Source: Cochleicola gelatinilyticus (GTDB lineage Bacteria; Bacteroidota; Bacteroidia; Flavobacteriales; Flavobacteriaceae). From it: a stretch of DNA of 64,000 nucleotides. The stretch spans positions 434,001-498,000 of the forward strand of contig NZ_LRXL01000026.1 of NCBI RefSeq assembly GCF_001637325.1. Direction: 5' to 3'. The notes under the pieces are model-generated. The model was not told the DNA's origin, made no database searches, and was given only the letters and a program-made list of their open reading frames with translations. Below are positions 42,364 through 52,500 of this stretch, piece by piece; positions within the stretch are counted from its first letter, which is position 1; each line of letters begins with the position of its first letter. The position numbers and the translations under genes were made by a program.

Positions 42364-43293
42364 TTATCCAAATTTTTGTCTTTCTACCAAATAGGTAGTA
42401 AGAATTTTATTGAACGACTTATTAATATCGACAGGAACATACTTAATTCTATACTGTCCGCATTTAAGTTCAAGATCATTAAAATAATCTTTCACAGCAG
42501 CAGCATACGATTCTTTGATCGTATCTGCATATAAATTAACGTGATCTCCCGTCTCAACATCAACAAATCGTTTCGGACGATTGTTAAAGTCGAATTGTAA
42601 CTCTTTCTCCTTATCGAACGTATGAAACAAGACTATTTCGTGTTTGTTGTACTTTAAGTGCTGTAACGCTTCAAACAATTTCTCCTCTTCCACATCACTC
42701 TGAAACATATCTGTAAATAAAAATACCATCGAGCGGCGTTTCAGTTTTTCTGCAATAAGGTGTAAATGAGTATAAGTCTTAGTTTTAACTTGATCTTTTT
42801 TCGAACCTAGAGCCTCATTCATTTTTCCTAACAACATTTGGTGATGACGTTCGCTTCCTTTTTCGTTGCTATAAAAATCGTATGCATCGCTGTAAATTGA
42901 AAGTCCTACAGCATCGCGTTGTCGCTTCAATAAATTCATAATCGCCGCACCCGCCAATACCGAAAAACCAATCTTGTTGAGCGAATTGATATCGAAGTGT
43001 TTTAACTTCGGATAGTGCATCGAACTACTGTTATCGATAATTAAATGACACCGTAAGTTGGTTTCTTCTTCGTAGCGTTTGGTATATAGCTTATCGGTTT
43101 TTGCATAGAGTTTCCAATCGATATGCTTGGTGCTTTCTCCATTATTGTAAATTTTATGCTCAGCAAATTCAGCAGAAAATCCATGAAACGGACTTTTATG
43201 AAGTCCAGAAATAAACCCTTCCACCACTTGCGTGGCGAGTAGTTCTAGGTTTTTAAACCCAGTAATTTCGTTTATTTCTTTTTCTATGTTCAT
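42364..43293 (-). CDS. DUF58 (von Willebrand-like) protein
   Basis: The 309-residue protein has the DUF58 signature HKSPFHGFSAEFAEHKIY and STKHIDWKLYAKTDKLYTKRYEEE, followed by a vWA-like core with LIIDNSSSMHY (the DxSxS MIDAS motif). DUF58 proteins usually sit with MoxR-type ATPases and Bat proteins, but none is adjacent here. It starts 24 bp after the ClpP gene ends and is probably in the same transcript. Confidence 0.9.
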   Translation of the reverse strand: MNIEKEINEITGFKNLELLATQVVEGFISGLHKSPFHGFSAEFAEHKIYNNGESTKHIDWKLYAKTDKLYTKRYEEETNLRCHLIIDNSSSMHYPKLKHFDINSLNKIGFSVLAGAAIMNLLKRQRDAVGLSIYSDAYDFYSNEKGSERHHQMLLGKMNEALGSKKDQVKTKTYTHLHLIAEKLKRRSMVFLFTDMFQSDVEEEKLFEALQHLKYNKHEIVLFHTFDKEKELQFDFNNRPKRFVDVETGDHVNLYADTIKESYAAAVKDYFNDLELKCGQYRIKYVPVDINKSFNKILTTYLVERQKFG

Positions 43294-43317
43294 TGGTTAA
43301 ATTGGTGTTGAAGGTGT

Positions 43318-43860
43318 TTATAAAACCCCATCTACAATTCCATACTCGATACTTTCCTCAGCTCCCATCCAGTGATCGCGGTTAAAATCTTTCATCACTT
43401 TTTCGAACGTCTGTCCGCAATTATCAGCTAAGATTTGAGCACTCAGCTCTTTGGTCTTTAAGATTTCTTGAGCAGTGATTTCAATGTCGCTTGCCGGTCC
43501 TCTAGCACCTCCACTAGGTTGATGAATCATTACCCGAGCATGTGGCTGAATAAAACGACGCCCTTTCTCTCCTGCCGAAAGCAAAATACTACCCATAGAT
43601 GCCGCCAATCCAGTACAAATAGTAGACACCGGACTTTTAATAGAACGAATCGTATCGTACATAGAAAATCCACTAGTTACATATCCACCAGGACTATTTA
43701 TATATAATTTTATTTCTTCATGATTCACCGAATCTAAATACATTAATCGGTCTACCACATGACGAGCACTTTTATCATCGACCATTCCCCATAAATAAAT
43801 GGTGCGGTCTTCCAATTGCTGATTGTCTATTTTATCCTGTACTTTATTTCTTTTTTCCAT
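43318..43860 (-). CDS. clpP: ClpP-family protease subunit
   Basis: The ATG at 43860 gives a 180-residue protein MEKRNKVQDKIDN; a TTG six codons upstream is not used. The catalytic triad is seen at S88 (GLAASMGS), H113 (MIHQPSGG) and D162 (NRDHWM), with INSPGG. It lacks the longer N-terminal region of the main Bacteroidota ClpP, so it is probably a second ClpP paralogue that works with ClpX or a related chaperone. The symbol marks family only. Confidence 0.9.
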   Translation of the reverse strand: MEKRNKVQDKIDNQQLEDRTIYLWGMVDDKSARHVVDRLMYLDSVNHEEIKLYINSPGGYVTSGFSMYDTIRSIKSPVSTICTGLAASMGSILLSAGEKGRRFIQPHARVMIHQPSGGARGPASDIEITAQEILKTKELSAQILADNCGQTFEKVMKDFNRDHWMGAEESIEYGIVDGVL

Positions 43861-44007
43861 GTATCGTATGTATTTCAACTTCGTTTAGAAAACGTAGTTT
43901 CCACTTTAATTAAATTTTCAGATTTTTTACTTTGGCCCCATCCCCCTATTAGATAACAGATAAATTTCTAGGGACAATTGTTTATTTAGAGGATTACTAA
44001 AATAACA

Positions 44008-44034
44008 AAAGGCTTGACAATCTGCCAAGCCTTT
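44008..44034 (-). terminator. Terminator downstream of the thioredoxin gene
   Basis: A 9-bp stem AAAGGCTTG/CAAGCCTTT with a 9-base loop is followed by T-rich sequence on the minus strand. It lies between the thioredoxin stop and the clpP start. Confidence 0.75.
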
Positions 44035-44061
44035 AGGTTTAATTTTTCTTTTTCAAAAATA

Positions 44062-44379
44062 TTATAATAGCGAGTCGATTGCTTCGGCATATACATTTTT
44101 AGCAGCAACACCTACTTGGCGACCTACTAATTCTCCTTTGTTAAATACCAAAACTGTTGGAATATTTCGTACTCCGTACTTCGCTGCAAATTCTTGGTTT
44201 GCATCGACATCTACTTTTCCTACCACGGCTTTCCCGTCGTAATCTGAACTAATCTCATCGATGATAGGTCCTACCATACGACAAGGTCCGCACCATGCAG
44301 CCCAAAAGTCAACCAATACAGGTTTGTCACTATTTAATACTGTTTCTTCGAATGTTGCGTCTGTTATTTCTAAAGCCAT
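44062..44379 (-). CDS. trxA: Thioredoxin
   Basis: The 105-residue protein has the WCGPC active site (C30, C33), the cis-Pro segment RNIPTVLVF and the overall length of canonical Trx. It reduces protein disulfides in the cytoplasm. It is monocistronic with its own terminator. The stretch upstream, 44380-44821, holds the dispersed repeat copy B and no gene. Confidence 0.95.
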   Translation of the reverse strand: MALEITDATFEETVLNSDKPVLVDFWAAWCGPCRMVGPIIDEISSDYDGKAVVGKVDVDANQEFAAKYGVRNIPTVLVFNKGELVGRQVGVAAKNVYAEAIDSLL

Positions 44380-44553
44380 CTTGTTTCTTTTTTAGATATA
44401 GCACAAAAATAAGCATTTTTTATAGTACAAGTAAGAGGCTTAACATTAGTTTAAACAATGCGTTTATCAAAGAAAATTATAATTTGGCGGGTCCTTCTTT
44501 CGCATGTAAGTAGTATCTAAAACAACAAACATTTAAAGAAAGCTCAATAAGAC

Positions 44554-44628
44554 CGGGCTTTCCGCTATATCTTTTCGTAGCGTTCTAAAAAACGCTACGA
44601 AAAGGATGCCGCATCAATCCCTACCCGA
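44554..44628 (+). repeat. Dispersed intergenic repeat, copy B
   Basis: CGGGCTTTCCGCTA at the left and CAATCCCTACCCGA at the right frame a perfect 14-bp stem (44571-44584 with 44591-44604, loop CTAAAA). The ends match copies at 4571 and 62434. Confidence 0.82.
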
Positions 44629-44821
44629 ACTTCAAGAGCCTATAATATTTTACTAGAACCCCTTCCGAAGAAAAAAATAACATTAATCGTAAAAAAACTT
44701 CGAGAGCTATAGTTAAATAGTTCTAAATTAGTCATTCGTCGTGCATCCTTGATACGTTACTTACCATAGGTCAATGCATAACAAAAAGGATATTCTTAAT
44801 TTTGAAATAAATTATTTGGTT

Positions 44822-45115
44822 ATGGTATTTAAAGTTGAACACAATACAGACGGAAAAGGATTCGAAATACATGTGGACGGTTACACTGCTTTTGTAGATT
44901 ACAAATTGTTCCCTGGCGGAATCGCACTCACACACACCGAAGTGCCTAAGGAAATTAGCGGACAAGGAGTCGCATCGGCACTTGCAAAACATGCCCTTGA
45001 ATATGCCCAAAAGAACGATCTAAAAGTGAAACCATATTGTTCTTTTATCAAGGCTTATATAGATGAGCATTTAGAATATCAAAAAATATCATTATTTCAT
45101 AACAAAGAAGATTAA
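44822..45115 (+). CDS. Short GNAT-like acetyltransferase (YjdJ type)
   Basis: The start is chosen at ATG 44822 (MVFKVEHNTDGKGFEIHVDG), which fits the short family length of about 95 residues; an upstream in-frame ATG at 44774 adds 16 residues. The acetyl-CoA-binding signature appears as ISGQGVASALAKHALEYAQ, with KVKPYCSFIKAYI, both typical of the YjdJ group. Substrate unknown. The next gene (pirin) begins 1 bp after the stop. Confidence 0.85.
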   Translation: MVFKVEHNTDGKGFEIHVDGYTAFVDYKLFPGGIALTHTEVPKEISGQGVASALAKHALEYAQKNDLKVKPYCSFIKAYIDEHLEYQKISLFHNKED

Positions 45116-45116
45116 T

Positions 45117-45995
45117 ATGAGTACTAAAAACATTGAACTCATCGCTGCTCCGGGAACACCCCATTTTGTGGGCGACGGATTTAGAGTACACAACCTTATC
45201 CCCAACGGAATTCAACGGGGAATGGAGCGTATGAGTCCGTTTATATTATTAGACTATAATTCTAAATTTTACTTTCCCCCTTCAGAGCAACCCAAAGGAG
45301 TTGGCGTACACCCACACCGCGGATTCGAAACCGTAACCATCGCTTATAAAGGGCGTGTGGCACATCATGACAGTAGTGGCGGTGGTGGTGTGATAAAAGA
45401 AGGAGGAGTACAATGGATGACGGCAGCTTCGGGAGTGTTACATAAAGAATATCATGAAGCATCTTTCAGTAAAAAAGGAGGAGACTTTCAGATGGTCCAA
45501 CTGTGGGTCAACCTGCCCGCAAAAGATAAAATGTCCACTCCAAAGTATCAGGCATTAACACAAGAGGATTTGGCAACCTACTCTTTACCGCAAAACAACG
45601 GAACCATCGAGATTATTGCTGGGTCTTACAACGAAATTACAGGACCCGCTACTACGTTTACTCCCATACATATGTTCAATGCACGGCTTCAGAAAGGAGC
45701 AAATGTCCCCTTTACATTTCCTGCAAATTACAATACCTGTCTTTTAGTTATTGAAGGAGAAATCACAGTGAATCAAGAAGAAACGGTAGCTACAGATCAT
45801 TTGGTGTTGTTTAAAAATGAAGGCGATACGTTTTCCGTAGAAGCTTCCGAAGATGCAATTGTACTTATTTTAAGTGGCGAACCTATTCAAGAGCCTATTG
45901 CTGCGCAAGGTCCGTTTGTAATGAACACCCAAGCAGAACTCATACAAGCTATGAACGATTTCAATATGGGGAAATTTGGCTATTTAGAAGACTAA
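45117..45995 (+). CDS. Pirin family protein (copy 1)
   Basis: The 292-residue double cupin has the metal site of pirins: HPHRGFE in the N-cupin (HxH) and SGVLHKEYHE (H and E). Bacterial pirins can act as quercetinase or bind a metal to regulate enzymes. It starts 1 bp after the GNAT stop and is followed by the next pirin after 24 bp, so three genes form one operon. Confidence 0.92.
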   Translation: MSTKNIELIAAPGTPHFVGDGFRVHNLIPNGIQRGMERMSPFILLDYNSKFYFPPSEQPKGVGVHPHRGFETVTIAYKGRVAHHDSSGGGGVIKEGGVQWMTAASGVLHKEYHEASFSKKGGDFQMVQLWVNLPAKDKMSTPKYQALTQEDLATYSLPQNNGTIEIIAGSYNEITGPATTFTPIHMFNARLQKGANVPFTFPANYNTCLLVIEGEITVNQEETVATDHLVLFKNEGDTFSVEASEDAIVLILSGEPIQEPIAAQGPFVMNTQAELIQAMNDFNMGKFGYLED

Positions 45996-46019
45996 TACAG
46001 GTAAAAAATAAACATCGCA

Positions 46020-46730
46020 ATGAAAACAGTATTACACAAAGCAGACGCACGAGGACATGCAAACCATGGCTGGTTACAATCGTATCACAGTTTCAGTTTT
46101 GCCAATTATCAAAACCCCGAACGCATGCATTTTGGAGCCCTTCGCGTATTAAATGACGACATCGTAAGTGGCGGAAAAGGATTTGGGACCCATCCTCACA
46201 ATAATATGGAGATAATTTCTATTCCATTAGAAGGTGATCTTCAGCACATGGACAACATGGGTAATTCTACTGTTATTAAACAAGGAGATGTACAAATCAT
46301 GAGTGCAGGAACTGGAGTATCCCACAGTGAGTATAATAAAAACCCCGATCAACCCGTAAAATTTCTTCAGATCTGGATGTTTCCAAATCAAGAAAATGTA
46401 ACTCCCAGATACGATCAGATCACTATTAATGGCATTAAAAAAGAAAATGAGTTCTACCAGATTCTTTCTCCAGAAAAAGATGATGAAGGAGTTTGGGCAC
46501 ATCAAGATGCTTGGTTTTCGTTAGGCGAATTTAACAACACAACCACCTCCTATTCTACACACAAAAAAGGGAATGGCGTATATTTATTCGTCTTAAGCGG
46601 AACTGTGGAAGTAGCAGGCGAAACATTAAGTTCACGAGATGGCTTCGGAATTTGGGAAACCAACACCATCGAACTAAAGATCGACAACAAAGCCAGCGTA
46701 TTACTTATGGAAGTGCCAATGAATTTTTAA
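46020..46730 (+). CDS. Pirin-like protein (copy 2, YhhW type)
   Basis: The 236-residue protein starts MKTVLHKADARGHANHGWLQ and shows HPHNNMEI and TGVSHSEYN, the four pirin metal ligands. The HGWL start and the length match the YhhW group, for which quercetin 2,3-dioxygenase activity has been reported. It probably shares the transcript of the preceding pirin. The 46731-46954 stretch shows no gene. Confidence 0.92.
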   Translation: MKTVLHKADARGHANHGWLQSYHSFSFANYQNPERMHFGALRVLNDDIVSGGKGFGTHPHNNMEIISIPLEGDLQHMDNMGNSTVIKQGDVQIMSAGTGVSHSEYNKNPDQPVKFLQIWMFPNQENVTPRYDQITINGIKKENEFYQILSPEKDDEGVWAHQDAWFSLGEFNNTTTSYSTHKKGNGVYLFVLSGTVEVAGETLSSRDGFGIWETNTIELKIDNKASVLLMEVPMNF

Positions 46731-46954
46731 ATTAATCGAAAACCAATAAACACTGTTCTCCACCTATTTTCACATACCAGTAAACATGGCTAAAAAAAGA
46801 TCTATTTATATATCGTAAATTAGGAAACGTTTCACAACCCTATTAAGCATATTCGCTAAGAGCGTCACTCGAAAGTAGTGATGTTTTGTGAAAAATTGAA
46901 ATATAATCGCCTTATAGCACTTGATTTAAATTAATAACAAAACCGCTAAAAATC

Positions 46955-47824
46955 ATGTCGAACATTCACACCATCATTCCCGAAAGAGCAGCAGACATAG
47001 GTAATTTTATGGTAGGTCGCTTGTTACCATTCCGTAAAAAAAGAATGGTTGGTCCGTTTGCCTTTATCGATCATATGGGACCAGCGCAACTTTCAGAAAC
47101 CGAAAATCTCGATGTTCCGCCACACCCGCACGTCGGACTTTCAACCCTTACCTATTTATTTGAAGGAAGTATGATGCATCGTGACAGTATTGGTAGCGTC
47201 GTTGAAATTAAGCCTGGAGCCGTAAACTGGATGACGGCAGGTAAAGGAGTGGTTCATTCAGAACGTACGCCCGAGTATCTGCGGAAAGAAAAGAAATCAT
47301 TACACGGCTTACAAATCTGGGTGGCACTTCCTAAAGATAAAGAAGACATCGCACCTTCTTTTCATCATACACCTAAGGAGCACGTACCGCAGTGGGAGCA
47401 AGAAGGTATTACGATAAAACTTATTGCAGGATCGGCTTTTGGAAAACAATCACCAGTTCCAGTATATAGTGAACTCTATTTTCTAGAACTTTCCTCTAAT
47501 GCTAGATCTACCGTGCGATTGGGGAAAGACCTATATGGAGAGAGCGGACTTTACATCCTTCAAGGTGCTATACATAGTGATGGTCATCGCTACGAACCCA
47601 AACAATTATTGGTTGCAAAAGATAGTAGCCTATGCGAATTCGAGATGGAAAAAGATAGTATACTTTATATTTTTGGAGGGACTCCATTTCCCGAAGAACG
47701 ACATATTCATTGGAATTTTGTAGCTTCAGATAAGGAAACCATTCAAAAAGCTCGTGATGATTGGCAAGCACAGAACTTTCCGAAGGTACCTGGTGAAACC
47801 GATTTTGTACCACTTCCGAAGTAA
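46955..47824 (+). CDS. Pirin family protein (copy 3)
   Basis: The 289-residue protein carries PPHPHVGLST and GKGVVHSERTP with the pirin ligand set, and a C-terminal cupin with FGGTPFPEERHIHWNF. It is closer in length to copy 1 than to copy 2 but has a different N-terminus (IIPERAADIGNFMVGRLLP), which is typical of a third subgroup. It is separated from copy 2 by 224 bp and so may have its own promoter. It converges with the Crp/Fnr gene. Confidence 0.92.
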   Translation: MSNIHTIIPERAADIGNFMVGRLLPFRKKRMVGPFAFIDHMGPAQLSETENLDVPPHPHVGLSTLTYLFEGSMMHRDSIGSVVEIKPGAVNWMTAGKGVVHSERTPEYLRKEKKSLHGLQIWVALPKDKEDIAPSFHHTPKEHVPQWEQEGITIKLIAGSAFGKQSPVPVYSELYFLELSSNARSTVRLGKDLYGESGLYILQGAIHSDGHRYEPKQLLVAKDSSLCEFEMEKDSILYIFGGTPFPEERHIHWNFVASDKETIQKARDDWQAQNFPKVPGETDFVPLPK

Positions 47825-47842
47825 ATTAAATAGCAATATTCT

Positions 47843-48430
47843 TTAAATTTTTTTTGCTGCAAGTTCTTTACGTACCCGACTTAAACTTTCGGGAGTAATT
47901 CCTAAATAAGAAGCGATCATCCATTGTGGAACTCGTAACATAAGGTCAGGATACTGCTTAACAAAGTGAGTATATCTTTTTTCTGCGGAAGCAGCCAGCA
48001 ACTGGTCTACACGTTGTTGTAACTGTCGAATATGAGCATGAAGAATGGTTTTATTGAAAATTCGGAAAGCAGCACTTTTTTCTGAAGCTGCATCAATAAA
48101 TACATCGTTTACAAATACTACTTCTGTATCTTCCACAGCTTCAATATAGAAATAGGCAGGGTCATTAAAAAAAATACTTCCACGGTCTCCAGTGAACCAA
48201 TTTTCGGGCGCAAACTGAATAATATGTTCTTTTCCTTTATCATCAAGTGTGTAGGTACGTAGCAATCCACTTTCAACGAACATTGTCTCCTTACAGATCG
48301 ATCCTTTTTCTAGCACAAAAGAGCCTTTTGCAAAAGTACCTGAGCGCACTAGTGGAAGCAGTGAACTAACTTCTTCTGGTGTTAATTCCGCTTTCTGAAT
48401 AAGATAGGTGCTAAATTGTTGATAAGCCAT
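47843..48430 (-). CDS. Crp/Fnr family transcriptional regulator
   Basis: The 195-residue protein has an N-terminal cyclic-nucleotide-binding-like domain (FAKGSFVLEKGSICKETMFVESG), a dimer helix (HAHIRQLQQRVDQLLAAS) and a C-terminal HTH (VPQWMIASYLGITPESLSRVRKEL). It lacks the four-cysteine FNR cluster. Its ligand is unknown. Ending 18 bp from the third pirin stop, it is convergent, so a link to pirin genes is not required. Confidence 0.92.
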   Translation of the reverse strand: MAYQQFSTYLIQKAELTPEEVSSLLPLVRSGTFAKGSFVLEKGSICKETMFVESGLLRTYTLDDKGKEHIIQFAPENWFTGDRGSIFFNDPAYFYIEAVEDTEVVFVNDVFIDAASEKSAAFRIFNKTILHAHIRQLQQRVDQLLAASAEKRYTHFVKQYPDLMLRVPQWMIASYLGITPESLSRVRKELAAKKI

Positions 48431-48546
48431 TTTTAACTTTTCAGGTGGTATAAAGATATTGAAATTGATGTGCCTGACTTAAATAGTAGTCCAATACTTT
48501 TTAAATGGATTGCATTTTTTTTTAAAATTACTAGGTATATTTACCT

Positions 48547-49110
48547 ATGAAGAAATTGGTTTTCATTTTGTTAATTGTAATCGGATTTCAATCGTGCGTT
48601 CAAAATAATCCGTTACATCCTACAGAAATAAAAGATGTTCCCGCAAAAACAATGGGCACTATAGAATTTGATTTTCCCGTAGAGGAAGAAGTATATGTAC
48701 CTATATATTCTGACATTTTTCACCGTACGCGAGATTTCAAAATTTTGCTTGCTGCTACATTAAGCATTCGAAACACCAGCAAAAGTGACACTTTATTTAT
48801 TAAAGAGGTAGATTATTACGACTCAGCAGGAATCTTTGTTCGTGATTACATAAAAGAACCCATCTACCTCAACCCTTTAGAAACCATCGATTATGTAATT
48901 GACGAGGAAGATGAAGTGGGTGGAAGTGGAGCCAATTTTCTCATCACGTGGGGCGCTAATAAAAATTTAAAACCTGTTTTTCAGGCTGTAATGGTAGGCG
49001 GCATAGGACAGCAAGGAATAACATTTACCACAGAAGGAACCACTGTAACCCCCGAGAAAGAAATCTCGAAAACAGTTTCCGACTCAACCCAAAGAGATAG
49101 AAAAAAATAA
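48547..49110 (+). CDS. DUF3124 family lipoprotein
   Basis: A lipobox (GFQSC, Cys17) marks an SPII lipoprotein of 187 residues. The core fits DUF3124: VEEEVYVPIYSDIFHR, ATLSIRNTSKSDTLFIKEVDYYDSAG and FLITWGANKNLKPVFQAVM. The charged, Ser/Thr-rich tail (from residue 165) is probably disordered. Function unknown. Confidence 0.87.
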   Translation: MKKLVFILLIVIGFQSCVQNNPLHPTEIKDVPAKTMGTIEFDFPVEEEVYVPIYSDIFHRTRDFKILLAATLSIRNTSKSDTLFIKEVDYYDSAGIFVRDYIKEPIYLNPLETIDYVIDEEDEVGGSGANFLITWGANKNLKPVFQAVMVGGIGQQGITFTTEGTTVTPEKEISKTVSDSTQRDRKK

Positions 49111-49228
49111 CAAGGCCTCGTCATAAAATTACTAAGCAAAAAGAACACAACTTTATGAAGTTTCAATTGCGAAGTTACAGCTACCTAAAAATCCACGCAA
49201 AATAATAGGTTCCTGGTTCCTGAACAAA

Positions 49229-49561
49229 TTACTTTAGCGTTACCACAACCATTCCATCATAACTATTTGCCCCATATTCCTTAAGTTTTTCCTTATCCTT
49301 ATAAACATCCACCTTCTTAATTGTTTCAGGGTCGATGGCTTCTACTTGAGCTTTCGAAACCTTTTCGTCGTTAACTAGATATAGAACATTTTGAGAATCT
49401 ATCGCCGAAACGGCCTCTTTTTTTAACTCATTTTCATTTCCAGATTTCACTTTTTCAACCTTAATTTCCGATTGCGTATCGACAGGTTTTTCTTCGGTGG
49501 TTTTATTGTTACATGCAACCAATGTTGCTGCTAATAATAAGATTGGCATTAAACTTTTCAT
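49229..49561 (-). CDS. Small lipoprotein with TonB-receptor-plug-like motif
   Basis: The lipobox LVACN gives an SPII lipoprotein of 110 residues. The first half is low-complexity and charged. The second half, LYLVNDEKVSKAQVEAIDPE to the end, follows the pattern GxxvsxxxvxxidPxxIxxxxVxKdxxxxxxyGxxxxxGvvvvtlK seen in plug domains of TonB-dependent receptors (GANSYDGMVVVTLK). It lacks a barrel, so it could be a stand-alone plug-like module with an unknown partner. Confidence 0.75.
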   Translation of the reverse strand: MKSLMPILLLAATLVACNNKTTEEKPVDTQSEIKVEKVKSGNENELKKEAVSAIDSQNVLYLVNDEKVSKAQVEAIDPETIKKVDVYKDKEKLKEYGANSYDGMVVVTLK

Positions 49562-49592
49562 CTTTTTTTAATATTTAGTTAGATTAATTTTA

Positions 49593-52500
49593 TTAATTCA
49601 GTCGGTACTTTACCTGCTCTTCTTGAAGTCGGTTTAATAATTCGTTTGAAATAGTAATCTTGGTTTTTCGACTAGGCATACTTAATTTTACCTTATTCTC
49701 TACTTCATAGATGGTAAAGTGCAGTTGCTTTTCTCCTTTGTGTTCGGTGAACAAATCTTTCAACATATCGATCTTGCCAGCTTCTAAATCTTCGATAGGC
49801 ATCTGTATGGTTAATTTACGCGCTTGAGAATCCATAACATCGTGTAATAACTGCATGCTATTGTATTGCAGTCTCGGATCCCCTTTTTTACCGGTGTCAC
49901 GATTGGTCCATCCCTCTTTCACAAAAACTCTTCCGTAAATAAACGAGTTAGGCACTAGAAAATGTCGAAGTTTTAAATACTCCTCTCCGAAGATTTTAAA
50001 TTCATAACTGTCTTCGTAGTCTTCTACCGTAAAAATTGCCCATCCTTTTCCGGCTTTAGATTCGCGGTGTTGCACATCGCTTACAATTCCACCAAAACAC
50101 AATTCCCTGTTTACATATTTCTCCAATTCATTAAAATCGGCCACTTTACAATTGGTAAAGCTCTTCATTTCAATTTTAAAATCGTCCAGTGGATGCCCAG
50201 AAATATAAACCCCTACTACCTCTTTTTCAAGCTTCAATTTTTGCATGGTACCCCACGATTCACATGGCGGTACTTCGGGCTCAGGAATTTGTACTTCACT
50301 CGCATCTCCAAACAAACTTACTTGACTGCTATTTTGCGTATCTTGATATTTACTTGCATACTTTAAAACTTTTTCTAAAAACATCACACCATCACCATCG
50401 TCGTGTAGGTATTGCGCACGATGCGTATCGAAACTATCGAATCCTCCTGCTAATGCTAAATTTTCAAAAGCTTTTTTATTGGCTGCTCTTAGATCGATAC
50501 GTTTTGAAAGATCGAAAATAGATTTGTATTTTCCATCTTTTCGATGCTCGACAATCGTTGCTACAGCATTGCCTCCCACCCCTTTAATGGCACCCATTCC
50601 AAAACGAACAGCCCCACGATCGTTTACTGTAAATTTATAGAACGATTCATTTACATCAGGTCCTAAAACTTCCATTCCCATGCGTTTACATTCTTCCATA
50701 AAGAACGTAACCTGTTTAATGTCGCTCATGTTATTACTTAGTACCGCTGCCATATATTCTGCCGGGTAATGTGCTTTTAAATAGGCGGTTTGATAGGCAA
50801 TCCAAGCATAACAAGTAGAGTGAGATTTGTTAAAGGCATAACTTGCAAAGGCTTCCCAATCTTTCCAGATCTTTTCTAATTTTTCAGGGTCATGTCCTTT
50901 TTCCGCAGCTTGCTCAATAAATTGGGGTTTCATTTTATCGAGTACTGCTTTTTGTTTTTTACCCATAGCTTTCCGAAGTACATCGGCTTCACCTTTTGTA
51001 AATCCGGCCAAACTTTGGGACAATAACATTACCTGCTCTTGATATACTGTAATTCCGTAAGTTTCTTTAAGATACTCTTCCATCGCAGGAAGGTCATACT
51101 CGATTGTTTCTTCACCGTTCTTTCGACGGATAAAACTTGGTATATATTCTAACGGACCTGGACGATACAATGCATTCATCGCAATAAGATCGGCAAATAC
51201 TGTTGGCTTCAACTCCTTCATATACTTCTGCATTCCGGCAGATTCGTACTGAAAGATCCCAACTGTTTCTCCTCGCTGGAACAGTTCGTAGGTTTTCTCA
51301 TCATCCAACGGAAAATTATCTGGATCGAGATCGATATCGTGCTTGTGTTTTACCAGTTTTACAGTGTCTTTGATAAGGGTAAGTGTTTTTAACCCTAAAA
51401 AGTCCATTTTTAATAATCCAGCACTTTCTACTACCGAGTTATCAAATTGGGTCACATACAAGTCACTATCTTTGGCTGTGGCGACTGGCACAAAATTGGT
51501 AATATCACTTGGCGTAATAATAACCCCACAGGCATGTATCCCAGTGTTTCGAACCGAGCCTTCTAAAATTTTTGCCTGATTTATAGTCTGTGCTTCCAGA
51601 TCGGACCCTTCAGATAAGTTTAAAAGTTCATTTACTTTTGGTAGTTCATCGCTTCTAAATTTTTTCCGAAGTTCTTGATCGGTCATTCCGAAGATCTTAT
51701 TCAACTTCGTCATGTTCGGAATTAACTTCGAAATACGATCTGCATCATTTAAAGGCAGATCGAGTACACGAGCTGTATCTCGAATGGAAGATTTCGCAGC
51801 CATGGTTCCGTAGGTGATAATTTGCGCTACTTGATTGGCTCCATATTTTTCAATTACATAATCCATGACACGACTTCGACCTTCATCATCAAAATCGATA
51901 TCAATATCGGGCATACTTACACGATCGGGATTTAAGAAACGCTCAAAAAGCAAATCGTACTTAATGGGATCGATGTTGGTAATCCATAAACAATAGGCTA
52001 CTACACTTCCGGCAGCAGAACCCCTTCCAGGCCCAACCGAAACATCCATTTTTCGCGCTTCACGAATAAAATCTTCAGTAATTAGAAAATACCCTGGATA
52101 CCCCGTTTTTTCAATTACATCAAGTTCAAAATTAATCCGTTCTTCTGTTTCCGAAGTAAGATCCCCGTATCGTTTTTTAGCTCCTTGAAATGTGAGATAT
52201 TTTAAATAAGCATTCTCTCCTCGATTTCCGCCATCTTCAGCATCTTTAGGGTCTTCAAATTCGCTCGGAATCGAAAACTTTGGAAGCAATACGTCGCGCT
52301 GTAAACTAAAGGGTTCGATCTTGTCAACCACCTCAGCGATATTCTCGATCGCTTCTGGAAGATCTTTAAATAAAGCTTTCATTTCTTCCTGCTTCTTGAA
52401 GTAATAGGCGTCGTTCGGCAATCCATAACGGTATCCGCGCCCTCTTCCTATTGGCGTCGCTTGTTTTTCACCATCTTTAACACATAGCAAAATATCGTGT

